Part shown: one piece after another, positions 46,808 through 56,021 of the stretch
Position numbering within the stretch: the first letter of the stretch is position 1
Layout of the letters: the number at the start of each line of letters is the position of its first letter
NCBI RefSeq assembly: GCF_004343195.1
Contig: NZ_SMCR01000011.1
Location: 53,277-117,276 of the forward strand
Direction: 5' to 3'
DNA from: Biostraticola tofi
GTDB lineage: Bacteria > Pseudomonadota > Gammaproteobacteria > Enterobacterales > Enterobacteriaceae
Length of the DNA: 64,000 bases
The notes under the pieces: generated by a model
The model's input: only the letters and a program-made list of their open reading frames with translations
The model's database searches: none
Told to the model about the DNA's origin: nothing
Made by a program: the position numbers and the translations under genes

Positions 46808-47971
46808 TCACGCCTCGCGCACCCGCAGCATCAGCAGCAGTGAAACACTCATCATCACCGTGGCGACGCCATAAGTGGCATGATGGCTGAAATACTGCAC
46901 CACGCCGCCCTGAATCACCCCGGCCAGAATGACCCCGGTGGTCAGGCTATTGGTGTACAAGGTGGTCGCGACGCCCGCCCTGCCCGGCATCAGATCCTGG
47001 AAATAAATAATGCCGATGGTAGCCACAATGCCGATAAAGATGGCGTTAAACAGCGCCAGGATAATAAGCGCCGACTTGTACTGCAGCAAATACATACCCG
47101 CATAGAAAATGATGCCGGCAATCAGCGCCACCAACATCAACCGTTTTTTCCCCAGACGCTGAGCCAGATGACCCGCCAGCAGCATGAAGGGGATCTCGAC
47201 CCCGGCGGTGACCCCCATAAGGATGCCGGCCAAATCCTGCGGCAGCCCCATTTCCTTGGTGATATACAACGGCATATCGATGATATAGATGCTATTGCAG
47301 GTCCACATCAGCAACGACGCGACGAACAGCATGCGGATATCCGTGGTCCTGGCAGCGGCTAACTCGAATGAGGGGGTGAGGCCAGGCTGCGATCGCATCG
47401 GCACTGAGGGTAAAAACAGCGCGATGATGACTGCCGAGACGACAAACGCCAGCGCAGCGGACAGAAACATCCACATAAAACCGTAATTTAACGCCAGTAA
47501 AAAGGCCAGCGGCGGCCCCAATACCCAGGCGAGCGACATCTGGGCGCGCATCAGGGAATTAAACATCGCCGCCTTGCTGGCGGACCGATCGGCATGCTCG
47601 CGTGCCAGAGCGAACAACTGCGGTGTTGCGGCGTTGGCGACCGATGCCAATAGCATTCCGACGCTCAGCAGCACCCAATAGTGTCGATTAAAGGCAAAGA
47701 GAACGCAGTTACACACCGCGACCAGGCAGCAGGTCAACAGCAACATTCGTCGGTCGCCGCGTTTATCCGATAATCGGCCGATAAAAAAACTGATGATGAT
47801 CCCGGCTATCGCCGTGACAGCATAAAACAGGCCAACCCACAGCGGGCCGACGCCAACTTCGTTTGTTAGAAACAGGCTCAGGGTCGGCATCTGCAGTGCG
47901 CCGGCAATGCCTATTAAAAAAGACACCAGCAAGAAAGCAATAAAAACCCAATTGATACGGCGTTGGAGCAT
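46808..47971 (-). CDS. sugar efflux transporter, SetA/SetB family
   Basis: 387-residue MFS permease of the Set family, which exports lactose, glucose and IPTG-like sugars in E. coli. Family-specific stretches are seen: IAGALQMPTLSLFLTNEVG near the N terminus, QLFALAREHADRSA, and SLAWVLGPPLAFLLALNYGF. FQDLMPGRAGVATTLYTN follows further on. The start ATG overlaps the cupin stop codon (ATGA at 47971), so the two genes are coupled. A protective role against sugar-phosphate or analogue stress is inferred. Confidence 0.9.
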   Translation of the reverse strand: MLQRRINWVFIAFLLVSFLIGIAGALQMPTLSLFLTNEVGVGPLWVGLFYAVTAIAGIIISFFIGRLSDKRGDRRMLLLTCCLVAVCNCVLFAFNRHYWVLLSVGMLLASVANAATPQLFALAREHADRSASKAAMFNSLMRAQMSLAWVLGPPLAFLLALNYGFMWMFLSAALAFVVSAVIIALFLPSVPMRSQPGLTPSFELAAARTTDIRMLFVASLLMWTCNSIYIIDMPLYITKEMGLPQDLAGILMGVTAGVEIPFMLLAGHLAQRLGKKRLMLVALIAGIIFYAGMYLLQYKSALIILALFNAIFIGIVATIGIIYFQDLMPGRAGVATTLYTNSLTTGVILAGVIQGGVVQYFSHHATYGVATVMMSVSLLLMLRVREA

Positions 47972-48537
47972 CAGTTATCCCCGGAAGGCAGCGGTGCAGG
48001 CTTGCCAGCAGCTGTAGACGACGTGTCAGACAACACCTCTGGCTGGCGGCTAACGCGGTCGGGCTTGCCATCATGACAGCCAAAAGGGTGACGGGGAACA
48101 TCAGTCCAGCCGTCCTTGCGACGCGCTTCAAATTCCGGATGAAGCGGATAATGAATGCGATTTTCTGCCTTGTTGGCTTCGCCGATCACCAGCAGGCGCA
48201 CGTCGCTGTCGCTGTTATTAATGAAGGTATGGCAGATACCGGTGCCCGCCGGAAAAGCCACCGCATCGCCAGGCCTGAGAGGGTGGAGCCGGCCATTTAT
48301 CCAGGCATCCGGTGTCCCTTCCAGCACGAAGATAAACTCTTCTTCGCTGCTTTCCGCGTGGGGGTAGGAGGTCCTGCGCCCGGGAGGCAGTCGCTCGTGA
48401 TGGATGCCCAGACGGGTAAGCCCCAGCGCCCTGCCCAGCGGCGCACCGAAGCTGAATAATTCATTATCGCCCGGATAAGTCGCACTGCCGTCATCTTCAA
48501 GCTCGGTCCAATGGCGGATAAAGTCTGGTCTTTCCAT
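47971..48537 (-). CDS. cupin domain-containing protein
   Basis: 188-residue double-stranded beta-helix protein. The cupin core spans about 35-130 with PHAESSEEEFIFVLEGTPDAWINGRLHPLRPGDAVAFPAGTGICHTFIN, in which His, Glu and His could bind a metal. The C-terminal 50 residues are Pro/Ser-rich and probably disordered. It may be a small-molecule-binding or sugar-modifying protein. It is the first gene of a two-gene operon with the Set-type transporter, with which it overlaps by 1 codon letter set (ATGA). Confidence 0.88.
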   Translation of the reverse strand: MERPDFIRHWTELEDDGSATYPGDNELFSFGAPLGRALGLTRLGIHHERLPPGRRTSYPHAESSEEEFIFVLEGTPDAWINGRLHPLRPGDAVAFPAGTGICHTFINNSDSDVRLLVIGEANKAENRIHYPLHPEFEARRKDGWTDVPRHPFGCHDGKPDRVSRQPEVLSDTSSTAAGKPAPLPSGDN

Positions 48538-48672
48538 TCGGCGTCCTGTTTGTTACTGGGGGGGGCTGTACACACCTGAGAATTTTAGGAGTCTGCGGGC
48601 AACAGCTGCGTTCAATCCATAATTCAATAACAGTAGCAGTGGAGCCACAGGTGGTGCAAACCCTTATAAACC

Positions 48673-49491
48673 TTAAGATGGCAGTGGGACGGACATCAAT
48701 ATCAATACCGCCACCAGTAAAAAGGGATACAGGCGGGCATGCCAGCTGTCACTAATGCGCGACAGTAATGGCTCGGCAATCCTCATGCCCAGCCATGAAC
48801 TGAGCAGCAATATAATGGCGGCGTGATACCAGATATAGCCGATATATCCGCTTGCCGTACCTGTGCTTTTTGTTGAAGAAAACAACATAAACGTCAGCAG
48901 TCCGGCCGCCGCAACGGGTAAAGTAAATGCGCTGGCCATGGCGGCCGATACCGCCATCGGAAATCCCCTGCGACGCATCAAAGGAACAGTCATGACGCTG
49001 CCGCCTACCCCCAGAAATGCAGCAACGAAACCAATAATGGCACCAGCAACAGCGTCTGTAGACCGTTTTGGACCCATGGCGGTTACGGTCGCTTTGGCGA
49101 TAAAACCTGGCCTGAAACAGCAGTCGATGATGGTGATTAGCAGATAGACAATAAAGAAACCTCGTATCCACTGTCCGTTGACTGATAGCGCACTCACAGC
49201 GCCAGCGACTGCCCCTACGGCCAGAGCGCCCATAAACGGCCTGATGGTCTGGTATGAGAGCCGGCCTGCGTAGTAATGCCTGCGCGTTGCTAGAACCGAT
49301 GAAAAAAACATCACGCAAAGTGAAGTGGCCACCGCTATCTGCATCGCGTTTTGATAAGTGATGTCGAGTGATTCCCCAGAGGTCATCAGTAAAATATAAA
49401 TCAGTGGAACTGTGAAGAAGCCACCGCCAAAGCCAAATAAATAGGTTGTCACACCCGATACCAAGCCGAACCCCGCAAGCCAGAGCGTCAT
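48673..49491 (-). CDS. TauE/SafE family membrane permease
   Basis: 272 residues with about eight helices and the two TauE repeats: FGFGGGFFTVPLIYILLM (about 20-37) and FLGVGGSVMTVPLM (about 160-173). Family members export sulfite, sulfoacetate or related anions; substrate unknown here. The start has a strong AGGAGG. It is divergent from the AraC-type gene, so its regulation by that protein is likely. An overlapping shadow frame on the same strand (48752-49522) is not a gene. Confidence 0.9.
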   Translation of the reverse strand: MTLWLAGFGLVSGVTTYLFGFGGGFFTVPLIYILLMTSGESLDITYQNAMQIAVATSLCVMFFSSVLATRRHYYAGRLSYQTIRPFMGALAVGAVAGAVSALSVNGQWIRGFFIVYLLITIIDCCFRPGFIAKATVTAMGPKRSTDAVAGAIIGFVAAFLGVGGSVMTVPLMRRRGFPMAVSAAMASAFTLPVAAAGLLTFMLFSSTKSTGTASGYIGYIWYHAAIILLLSSWLGMRIAEPLLSRISDSWHARLYPFLLVAVLILMSVPLPS

Positions 49492-49581
49492 TTTTTCCTC
49501 CTGTGCTAGTAGGCGGTAACATTATAGAATGGCCGAGTGGCTGGCTTGCGAGACAAAGCCAATATGTTTATTTTTTCGGAC

Positions 49582-50379
49582 ATGCCGAGGTTTATGCGTA
49601 ACGTCCTTATCAGTGAAGTTGAAGATTTGCCCCAGCATGTTCTGGCATTGGGTACAGATTATCCTTATGGCACCTTCCTCGATACACATAGCCACCAGCG
49701 GGCGCAGTTCCTTTATGGTCTGGAGGGGCTGATGGAAGTGACCACCGAAGACGGTAAATGGATGGTATTGCCATACAGTGGGGTATGGATCCCGGCAGGA
49801 AAACCTCACAGCGTCAAAATGATTGGTGTGAGTACTCGCAGCCTTTACATCAAACCAGCTTACGCGCCCAGACAACCCTCTCAGTGTGAAGTACTGAATG
49901 TTTCTCCGTTATTACATCAGCTGATTCTTTCCGCTCATCATTTACCTGAGCGCTACCATGACGACGGCCGTGATGAAACGCTTATCGCCCTGATGCTCCA
50001 TGAAATCAGGCTGGCCAGCCCGCTGCCGTATTTTACGCCGTTACCCCGCCATACGTTACTGGCTGAGCTTTGTGCTGCATTTTTGCTGCAACCTCATATA
50101 CATTCTACCGCCGAAGAATGGGCCAGGAGCCTGAACAAGAGTGTCCGCACTTTTACGCGACTGTTTCGCCAACAACTGGGATTGACCTTCAGCGAATGGC
50201 GCCTCAAGGCTTGCCTGATGCAGGCGCTTGCCGATATGTCCCAGGGCAGTTCGGTGACAGAAATATCATTGAACCTGGGTTACGAAAGCCTCAGTGCCTT
50301 TACCACCATGTTTCGTAAACAGCTGGGTTTTCCTCCTTCGGTGTTCATTAAGCAAATCCGTGATGGTAAAAAACAATAA
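49582..50379 (+). CDS. AraC family transcriptional regulator with N-terminal cupin
   Basis: 265 residues from the ATG at 49582. An earlier GTG at 49537 or ATG at 49567, and a later ATG at 49594 (MRNVLISEVED), are all possible and none has an ideal binding site. An N-terminal cupin (about 15-95, THSHQRAQFLYGLEGLMEV) would bind a small ligand. The C-terminal double HTH (about 170-262) includes FRQQLGLTFSEWRLKACLMQAL and LGYESLSAFTTMFRKQLGFPPS. The domain order resembles NimR/YeaM. It is divergent from the TauE gene (90-bp gap) and probably controls it. Confidence 0.88.
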   Translation: MPRFMRNVLISEVEDLPQHVLALGTDYPYGTFLDTHSHQRAQFLYGLEGLMEVTTEDGKWMVLPYSGVWIPAGKPHSVKMIGVSTRSLYIKPAYAPRQPSQCEVLNVSPLLHQLILSAHHLPERYHDDGRDETLIALMLHEIRLASPLPYFTPLPRHTLLAELCAAFLLQPHIHSTAEEWARSLNKSVRTFTRLFRQQLGLTFSEWRLKACLMQALADMSQGSSVTEISLNLGYESLSAFTTMFRKQLGFPPSVFIKQIRDGKKQ

Positions 50380-50499
50380 CGTCCACCCTGATGAAAGCCC
50401 ACTGTTCCTCAATAATCCAGGGCTTGAAACGACCTATCTCATAGGGTATTGATGGTCGTTGATTAAATGACTCTCCTAACGTTATGAGGATATCCGACA

Positions 50500-51630
50500 A
50501 TGCAAACCGCCGTTGACTACCTGCAACAGTATGCCTCTGTGATCCTCGGTGATATTAAGCGTTTGGTTCAGGCTCAGTCCCCTTCGCTGAACAAGGCGGC
50601 GGTTGACCACTGTGGCGAGGTGCTCAAAGCCATTATGTCAGAGCGTCTGGGTGCTGAAGCCAGCATACTGGTACAGCACACCCTGGGCAATCATCTGGCA
50701 TTTACCGTCGGCACAGGCCCACGGCTTACCAGTATTCTGGGCCATTTTGATACTGTCTGGGAGATTGACGAACTGGCGCTGGTGGAAAAAGACGGCAAAC
50801 TTTTCGGCCCCGGAGTGCTGGATATGAAAGCCGGCCTTATCCAGGCAATCTGGGCGGTAAGGGCATTGAAAGAATCAGGTGCATTGCAGGGACACACCAT
50901 TAAATTTATCTGTCCGTCGGATGAGGAGCTTGGCAGTCCGAGTTCACGGCAGTGGATTGAGCAACAGGCTCTCGGTTCCGCGCGGGTGCTGGTGGCAGAA
51001 CCTGCCGTGGCCGTTAGTGGCGAAGCCAAAATTTCCCGTAAAGGTTCTGGTCGATTTGAAATTCACATCACCGGCAAAGCGGCCCATGCCGGTAACAACC
51101 CGGAGGAAGGTATCAGCGCCGTCCAGGAAATGGCCCATCAGATTCTGTTCCTGCATGCCCTTAATGCGCCTGATGAGGGAACCACCGTTAATGTAGGCAT
51201 CGCCCAGGGCGGATCCAAGTTCAATATCGTCGCCGACCAAGCCATGCTGGGCGTAGATTTTCGTGTCACTCATCTTAGCGAAGCGGAGCGGCTGGTGGCC
51301 ATTATCAGCAGTCTCAAGCCCCACATCCCAGGCATCGAACTGAAAATATCCGGTGGCATATCGCGTCCGCCAATGGAGATAACGCCTGGAAACCAGGCCC
51401 TATTCGTTGAGGCCCAGGCCTCAGCGCTGCGCGTCGGCATTAATCTTGAGGGGAAAGCGGTGGGCGGCGGCAGTGACGGCAACTTCACCTCGGCCATGGG
51501 CATTGCTACGCTGGATGGCCTGGGCGCTACCGGATCCGGCATTCACGCCAGGCATGAACATATCATCATCGAGGACATCGTGCCGCGAGCGGCGCTACTG
51601 GCCGAAATCATCAGGGGTCATGATGAATAA
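50500..51630 (+). CDS. M20 family metallopeptidase (glutamate carboxypeptidase-like)
   Basis: 376-residue M20 zinc peptidase of the carboxypeptidase G2/ArgE/DapE clan. The two-metal site is seen: His in ILGHFDTVW, bridging Asp in GVLDMKAG, Glu-Glu in SDEELGS, Asp/Glu in VAEPAV and the final His in SGIHARHEHI. A dimerisation domain is about 180-290. It may act on a small acylated amino acid; the substrate is unknown. It lies 120 bp after the AraC gene in the same direction and has GAGGATAT in front of the start. Confidence 0.88.
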   Translation: MQTAVDYLQQYASVILGDIKRLVQAQSPSLNKAAVDHCGEVLKAIMSERLGAEASILVQHTLGNHLAFTVGTGPRLTSILGHFDTVWEIDELALVEKDGKLFGPGVLDMKAGLIQAIWAVRALKESGALQGHTIKFICPSDEELGSPSSRQWIEQQALGSARVLVAEPAVAVSGEAKISRKGSGRFEIHITGKAAHAGNNPEEGISAVQEMAHQILFLHALNAPDEGTTVNVGIAQGGSKFNIVADQAMLGVDFRVTHLSEAERLVAIISSLKPHIPGIELKISGGISRPPMEITPGNQALFVEAQASALRVGINLEGKAVGGGSDGNFTSAMGIATLDGLGATGSGIHARHEHIIIEDIVPRAALLAEIIRGHDE

Positions 51631-51736
51631 ACGGATAATGTCACTGGGCGGTCTGCAGGCCGGCATTTAAACAGGTTACGGCAGGCAGAGATCGGCCATC
51701 AGGGTATGGATGATGAATTGGCCCGGCAGTAATTGT

Positions 51737-52204
51737 TCAGTTATCGACACTTTCGCCTTTAATCACCCGACGTCGGTGACAGTCGCCGGGTGTCAGTTTC
51801 ACCCCCCGCTCTGAGCGAACTTCCAGCGGCTGAATCGCCTGCTCACCCTGGTTGTCCATTAATACCGAATGTATCTCTCCTTTTTCGAACAGATAACGCT
51901 CCCCCCATTGACGCATGGCAACGACGATAGGAAATACCGAACGGCCCCGTTCAGTAAGTACATATTCGTTATAGGCGCTGCCGTTAGAAACCGGGCGTAT
52001 TTCAAATACCTTAAGCTCTACCAGTAACTTCAGCCGCGAAGCCAGAATATTTTTGGCCAGGCCCAGGTTTTTTTGAAACTCACTGAACCGGCGAACATCG
52101 TCAAATGCTTCGCGAATGATCATCAAGCACCAGCGTTCGCCGATCGCCTCCAATGTCCTGGCGACCGGACATTCGCTGTTTTTAAGTGATTCCTGCCTCG
52201 CCAT
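51737..52204 (-). CDS. HxlR family transcriptional regulator
   Basis: 155-residue winged-HTH protein of the HxlR/DUF24 type: PVARTLEAIGERWCLMIIREAF (about 13-34, with the family Cys), then RFSEFQKNLGLAKNILASRLKLLVE and the beta-wing NGSAYNEYVLTERG. Such proteins often sense electrophiles or redox through the conserved Cys and control adjacent exporters. It is divergent from the MFS gene at 52389. The repeat at 52235-52282 and the palindrome at 52344-52357 lie between them. Confidence 0.9.
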   Translation of the reverse strand: MARQESLKNSECPVARTLEAIGERWCLMIIREAFDDVRRFSEFQKNLGLAKNILASRLKLLVELKVFEIRPVSNGSAYNEYVLTERGRSVFPIVVAMRQWGERYLFEKGEIHSVLMDNQGEQAIQPLEVRSERGVKLTPGDCHRRRVIKGESVDN

Positions 52205-52234
52205 CTGAATACCCTCAGCCGCTGACTGTGTCTA

Positions 52235-52282
52235 TGCCAATGCCAATGCCAATGCCAATGCCAATGCCAATGCCAATGCCAA
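52235..52282. repeat. hexamer microsatellite (TGCCAA)n, 8 copies
   Basis: Eight uninterrupted TGCCAA units lie in the divergent gap between the HxlR-type regulator and the MFS gene, 31 bp before the regulator start. Changes of copy number would move the promoter and operator elements by whole half-turns (6 bp). This is one of two pure period-6 microsatellites in the window. Confidence 0.95.
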
Positions 52283-52343
52283 TTTTTACAGCATAATAGC
52301 AATGAAAAGTAGTTGCAAAATAAAACTTCTGCTGATAAAAACC

Positions 52344-52357
52344 TGAAACTAGTTTCA
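52344..52357. promoter_or_regulatory. perfect 14-bp palindrome, possible HxlR operator
   Basis: TGAAACTAGTTTCA is a perfect palindrome located 32 bp before the MFS start and between the divergent HxlR and MFS genes. It is a good candidate operator for the HxlR regulator, by position and symmetry only. Confidence 0.5.
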
Positions 52358-52388
52358 AATAAAAACCACATCAACGCAGAGATCAATC

Positions 52389-53630
52389 ATGGACAGCAAG
52401 CTGGGACTGGTAGCTAAAACCGCAACCCCACCTGACACAACAGCGACAGACCCAACGCTTCAGAACCGAGCATTGCCGGTTCCCCCATTAGGGCAGTGGC
52501 TGCCGTTACTGTTTGCTCTGATAGCTGCACTGGCTGTAGCAAACGTCTATTTTGCACAACCGCTGCTGGCTACCATGGCGAAAAGCCTGGAGGTGCGACC
52601 CGGACTTATCGGCATGCTGGTGACAATGACCCAGGTCGGTTACGCACTCGGGCTGCTTTTCATTGTTCCGCTTGGCGATAGAATTAACCGCAAAAACCTG
52701 CTTATCGCCCAGATTACGCTTTCTGCAGCGGCATTAACCATTGCTGGATTCTCGCAGCACTGGATGACGCTCTTGACCGCGCTGTTTTTTGTCGGCCTGA
52801 TGGCGGTGGTCGTCCAGTTGGTGGTGGCCTATGCGGCTTCACTGTCCACGCCATCAACGCGAGGTAAAGCGGTAGGCACGGTGACAAGCGGCGTGGTACT
52901 GGGTATTCTGCTGGCCCGTTTCACGTCCGGTGTGGTCGCTGACATTGCTGGCTGGCGGGCGGTGTATCTCAGTTCCGCCGGCCTGATGCTGGTGCTGGCC
53001 GGCGTGATTTATAAAGTGATTCCCTCCAGCCAGACGCTGCCGATGAAAGGCTCCTACTGGACGCTGATGCTGTCGGTATGCAAATTGTTCAAGACTGAAA
53101 CGACCCTATGGGTAAGAGGGATTTTTGCCCTGTTTATTTTTGCGGCCTTCAGCGTGTTGTGGACATCCATGGTTTTGCCGCTTAGCGCACAGTCACTCTC
53201 GCAGACCCAGATTGGGTCATTTGGTCTGGCCGGCATTGCCGGGGCACTGGCTGCGGCAAAAGCCGGACAGTGGGCCGATCGGGGCCTGGGGCAACGCACC
53301 ACTGGCCTTTCCCTGGTTTTACTGATTTTTTCCTGGCTGCCCATCGCCTATGCCGAAACGTCACTGCTGTTGCTGCTGGCCGGCATCGTCGTACTGGACT
53401 TCGCCGTGCAGGCGGTACATGTGACTAATCAAAGTCTGATATTGGCAGCCAGGCCGGACGCACCAAGCCGTCTGGTTGGCGCTTATATGTGTTTCTATTC
53501 TGCGGGCAGCGCACTGGGCGCGATTGCCGCTACCCAGGTGTACTCACTGTGGGGCTGGCATGCAGTATGCCTGCTGGGCGCAGCCATCAGTGCTGCGGCG
53601 TTGGTTTTCTGGTTTGGGTCACGTAAATAA
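52389..53630 (+). CDS. MFS permease (YgaY/YnfM-like DHA1)
   Basis: 413-residue permease with 12 membrane segments. An unusual polar N-terminal extension of about 33 residues precedes helix 1 (LLFALIAALAVANVYFAQPLL). Motif A is seen as GDRINRKNLL, and motif C-like AVGTVTSGVVLGILL follows. These suggest proton-driven export of a drug or metabolite. The stop codon overlaps the eamA-like start by one base (TAATG), so the two exporters are coupled. Control by the divergent HxlR protein is likely. Confidence 0.88.
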   Translation: MDSKLGLVAKTATPPDTTATDPTLQNRALPVPPLGQWLPLLFALIAALAVANVYFAQPLLATMAKSLEVRPGLIGMLVTMTQVGYALGLLFIVPLGDRINRKNLLIAQITLSAAALTIAGFSQHWMTLLTALFFVGLMAVVVQLVVAYAASLSTPSTRGKAVGTVTSGVVLGILLARFTSGVVADIAGWRAVYLSSAGLMLVLAGVIYKVIPSSQTLPMKGSYWTLMLSVCKLFKTETTLWVRGIFALFIFAAFSVLWTSMVLPLSAQSLSQTQIGSFGLAGIAGALAAAKAGQWADRGLGQRTTGLSLVLLIFSWLPIAYAETSLLLLLAGIVVLDFAVQAVHVTNQSLILAARPDAPSRLVGAYMCFYSAGSALGAIAATQVYSLWGWHAVCLLGAAISAAALVFWFGSRK

Positions 53631-54526
53631 TGAAATCATATCATCTGCTGCTTGCCGTACTTATCACAGCGATTTGGGGTATTAATTTTTCAGTCATAAA
53701 GCTGGGGCTGACGGCCATTGATCCCTTTATTCTTGCCGGTATCCGCTTTACGCTCTGCGCTCTGCCGGCACTGTTTATTGTGGCGAAACCTGACGTCGGC
53801 TGGCGTTACCTCATTAGTTATGGACTGGTGTTCGGCATTGGTGTTTGGGGGCTGGTTAACCTGGCTATCAAAACCGGGCTTTCTGCAGGCATCGCCTCAC
53901 TGTTGCTGCAGTTCAGCGCCTTCTTCACAATAGTATTGGGCAGTTGGACCTTCAAGGAAAAACTGACCGGCTATCAAATGGCGGGCATCGTCATCGCCGC
54001 TGGTGGACTGGCGAGTATTATCTTTATCACTGACGGCTCAGTCACCTTGCCCGGCCTGGCGCTGGTACTGTCTGGTGCCATAGCCTGGAGCATTGCCAAT
54101 ATTATCAATAAAAAAGCTGCAACCAGGCAGGTATTCGGTTTTCTGGTCTGGTCGAGCGCTTTCTCGCCAATCCCGCTGTTTCTGCTGGACTATCTCGTCA
54201 ATGGCACAGCCGGCTATACAGCGCTGCTGACTCAAATGGACTCGCGCGCGATACTGTCTATTTTATTTCAGGTTTATCCAAATACACTTTTCGGCTACTG
54301 GATATGGAATGCCCTGCTTAAACAGTATCCCGTGTCCACCGTCGCACCGTTATCGCTGCTGGTGCCGCTGTTCGGGATGCTGGGTTCAGTGCTCATATTT
54401 GATGAAAGCCTGTCACCGAGTAAAATACTGGCGGTAGTGCTTATCGTATCGGGACTGGCGGTTGGCTTGTACGGACTGCGTGTCAAGAACGCTCTATTCA
54501 CCGCTTATTGCCGTTCCAAGTCCTGA
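53630..54526 (+). CDS. EamA family (DMT) transporter
   Basis: 298 residues, ten membrane segments in two EamA repeats (about 1-140 and 150-290). LITAIWGINFSVIKLGL is the classic first-helix motif, and APLSLLVPLFGMLGS with DESLSP marks the second repeat. The closest match I know is E. coli EamA (YdeD), an exporter of cysteine pathway metabolites. Translation is coupled to the MFS gene before it (TAATG). Substrate not proven. Confidence 0.88.
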   Translation: MKSYHLLLAVLITAIWGINFSVIKLGLTAIDPFILAGIRFTLCALPALFIVAKPDVGWRYLISYGLVFGIGVWGLVNLAIKTGLSAGIASLLLQFSAFFTIVLGSWTFKEKLTGYQMAGIVIAAGGLASIIFITDGSVTLPGLALVLSGAIAWSIANIINKKAATRQVFGFLVWSSAFSPIPLFLLDYLVNGTAGYTALLTQMDSRAILSILFQVYPNTLFGYWIWNALLKQYPVSTVAPLSLLVPLFGMLGSVLIFDESLSPSKILAVVLIVSGLAVGLYGLRVKNALFTAYCRSKS

Positions 54527-54638
54527 CGAACTGCTCAAAAGCTCGTGATAGAAAATAATTTTATTTATCAATGAAATAGTTATTCTTTCGAGGCACTCTC
54601 TATTATACCTATCCCGAGCATTACCCTGACCCGCAGAA

Positions 54639-54695
54639 CCTCACATTCAGATTGACGTGACCATTAGCAAAGGCATGAGTCCCGAACAGAAATAG
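54639..54695 (+). pseudogene. possible remnant of a tautomerase (4-OT family) gene
   Basis: The frame from 54639 reads PHIQIDVTISKGMSPEQK and then stops at 54693. A proline at the N terminus and an SxEQK stretch near residue 15 are typical of 4-oxalocrotonate tautomerase-type enzymes, where Pro1 is catalytic. There is no start codon: GAA replaces ATG. The rest of the frame after the stop does not continue the family. If real, it is an eroded 5' fragment. The surrounding 54527-54892 gap contains nothing else I can name. Confidence 0.35.
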
Positions 54696-54892
54696 CGCGC
54701 ATGCCTGCTGCCTCATACCGGCGCTAACAGGCAGGATCGGCTTTCCTTTCCTATAATGGCTGGATGGCCTGCGCAACCAGGCCGGCATGACCGGTCAAAG
54801 ATTGTACCTGCTGGCGAACAGGCAATCTGCTGGGCAGCATTTGCGCTTTGCGCGGGGTTATTGTTGGTTGCTGAACAGAAAAAAGGATCCAC

Positions 54893-55570
54893 ATGAACAT
54901 TCTTATCGTCCTCACTTCCCATGATCGTCTGGGTAATACCGGCAAGAAAACCGGATTCTGGCTGGAGGAATTTGCCGCGCCTTATTATGTCTTCAAGGAT
55001 GCGGGGGCAAAGGTGACACTGGTGTCTCCCCTGGGCGGACAGCCGCCACTGGATCCCAAGAGTGATGAGCCCGATGCCCAGACCAGTGCGACGGAACGCT
55101 TTCGTCAGGATCCCGCGGCCCAGGAAGTCCTGGCCCATACCGGTAAGCTGAGTGATATCCACGAGAGTGATTTTGATGCGGTTTTCTATCCCGGCGGTCA
55201 CGGCCCGCTTTGGGACCTGGCTGAAGATCCCACCTCCATTGCTTTGATTGAAGCATTTGAACGCGCCGGTAAACCGGTTGGTCTGGTCTGCCATGCCCCG
55301 GGAGCACTGCGCCGGGTGCGCGCCGCCAACGGACAGCCGCTGGTGAAAGGCCGCAAGTTCACCGGTTTCTCCAACAGTGAAGAAGCGGCGGTGCAATTAA
55401 CTGATGTGGTGCCGTTCCTGCTGGAAGATGAATTAAAGCACCAGGGCGGATTGTATGAAAAAGGGCCCGACTGGCAGTCCTATACCGTCACTGACGGTAA
55501 CTTGACCACCGGCCAGAACCCGGGCAGCTCCGAAGCGGTGGCTGAGATCCTGATAAAACAGCTGGCCTGA
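54893..55570 (+). CDS. DJ-1/PfpI family protein (type 1 glutamine amidotransferase-like)
   Basis: 225 residues of the class I amidotransferase/DJ-1 superfamily. The nucleophile elbow is VCHAPGAL with Cys (about 130-137); ATERFRQ and FYPGGHGPLWDL are family loops; an acidic residue lies near the N terminus. The overall length, the WLEEFAAPYYVFKDAGAKV opening and YTVTDGNLTTGQNPGSS ending resemble the Hsp31-like/YhbO-type glyoxalase and chaperone proteins. Probable role: protection from methylglyoxal-like electrophiles. A strong hairpin terminator lies 22 bp downstream. AAGGA precedes the start. Confidence 0.88.
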   Translation: MNILIVLTSHDRLGNTGKKTGFWLEEFAAPYYVFKDAGAKVTLVSPLGGQPPLDPKSDEPDAQTSATERFRQDPAAQEVLAHTGKLSDIHESDFDAVFYPGGHGPLWDLAEDPTSIALIEAFERAGKPVGLVCHAPGALRRVRAANGQPLVKGRKFTGFSNSEEAAVQLTDVVPFLLEDELKHQGGLYEKGPDWQSYTVTDGNLTTGQNPGSSEAVAEILIKQLA

Positions 55571-55592
55571 TAGCCACCCGCCTAGTGAATGA

Positions 55593-55619
55593 ACGGGATC
55601 TGACCAGATCCCGTGTTTT
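55593..55619 (+). terminator. rho-independent terminator after the DJ-1/PfpI gene
   Basis: A perfect 9-bp stem (ACGGGATCT with AGATCCCGT, 4-base loop GACC) is followed by GTTTTA. It lies 22 bp after the stop. The 480 bp from here to the MHS permease start hold no gene I can support, only the dyad at 56022-56040. Confidence 0.85.
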
Positions 55620-56021
55620 ACGTATAAACGGCTGATTACCTGTAGCCGTCAACCCCAACACTTGATGGGCACTGACTCCGCCGTGACCGCCTTTACGATT
55701 AACGTTTACTTGCCTCAAGCTGATGCTTCAGACCGTGATCGACTGAAATAGCCACCCGCTGCTGCCATGCAGCACACTGAATTATTCATCAAGAACCGCC
55801 GCTGTACGATCGCGACGCCGCAATCAGCTCACCTTATCCTGTCCTTACCGCTCAGCGGTTGCAAGCAAACGAGGACTGGCGTCAGGATCTTGGCACCGAG
55901 GCTGAGCAACGGCTGCGTCAAAAATGTGCACAAACAGACGCTATATAGCAATATATATAACGGTTTACGCTAAATTTTCCCTTTAAACCTGCATTTTTGT
56001 CTAATTCTTACATTGAGTTAG

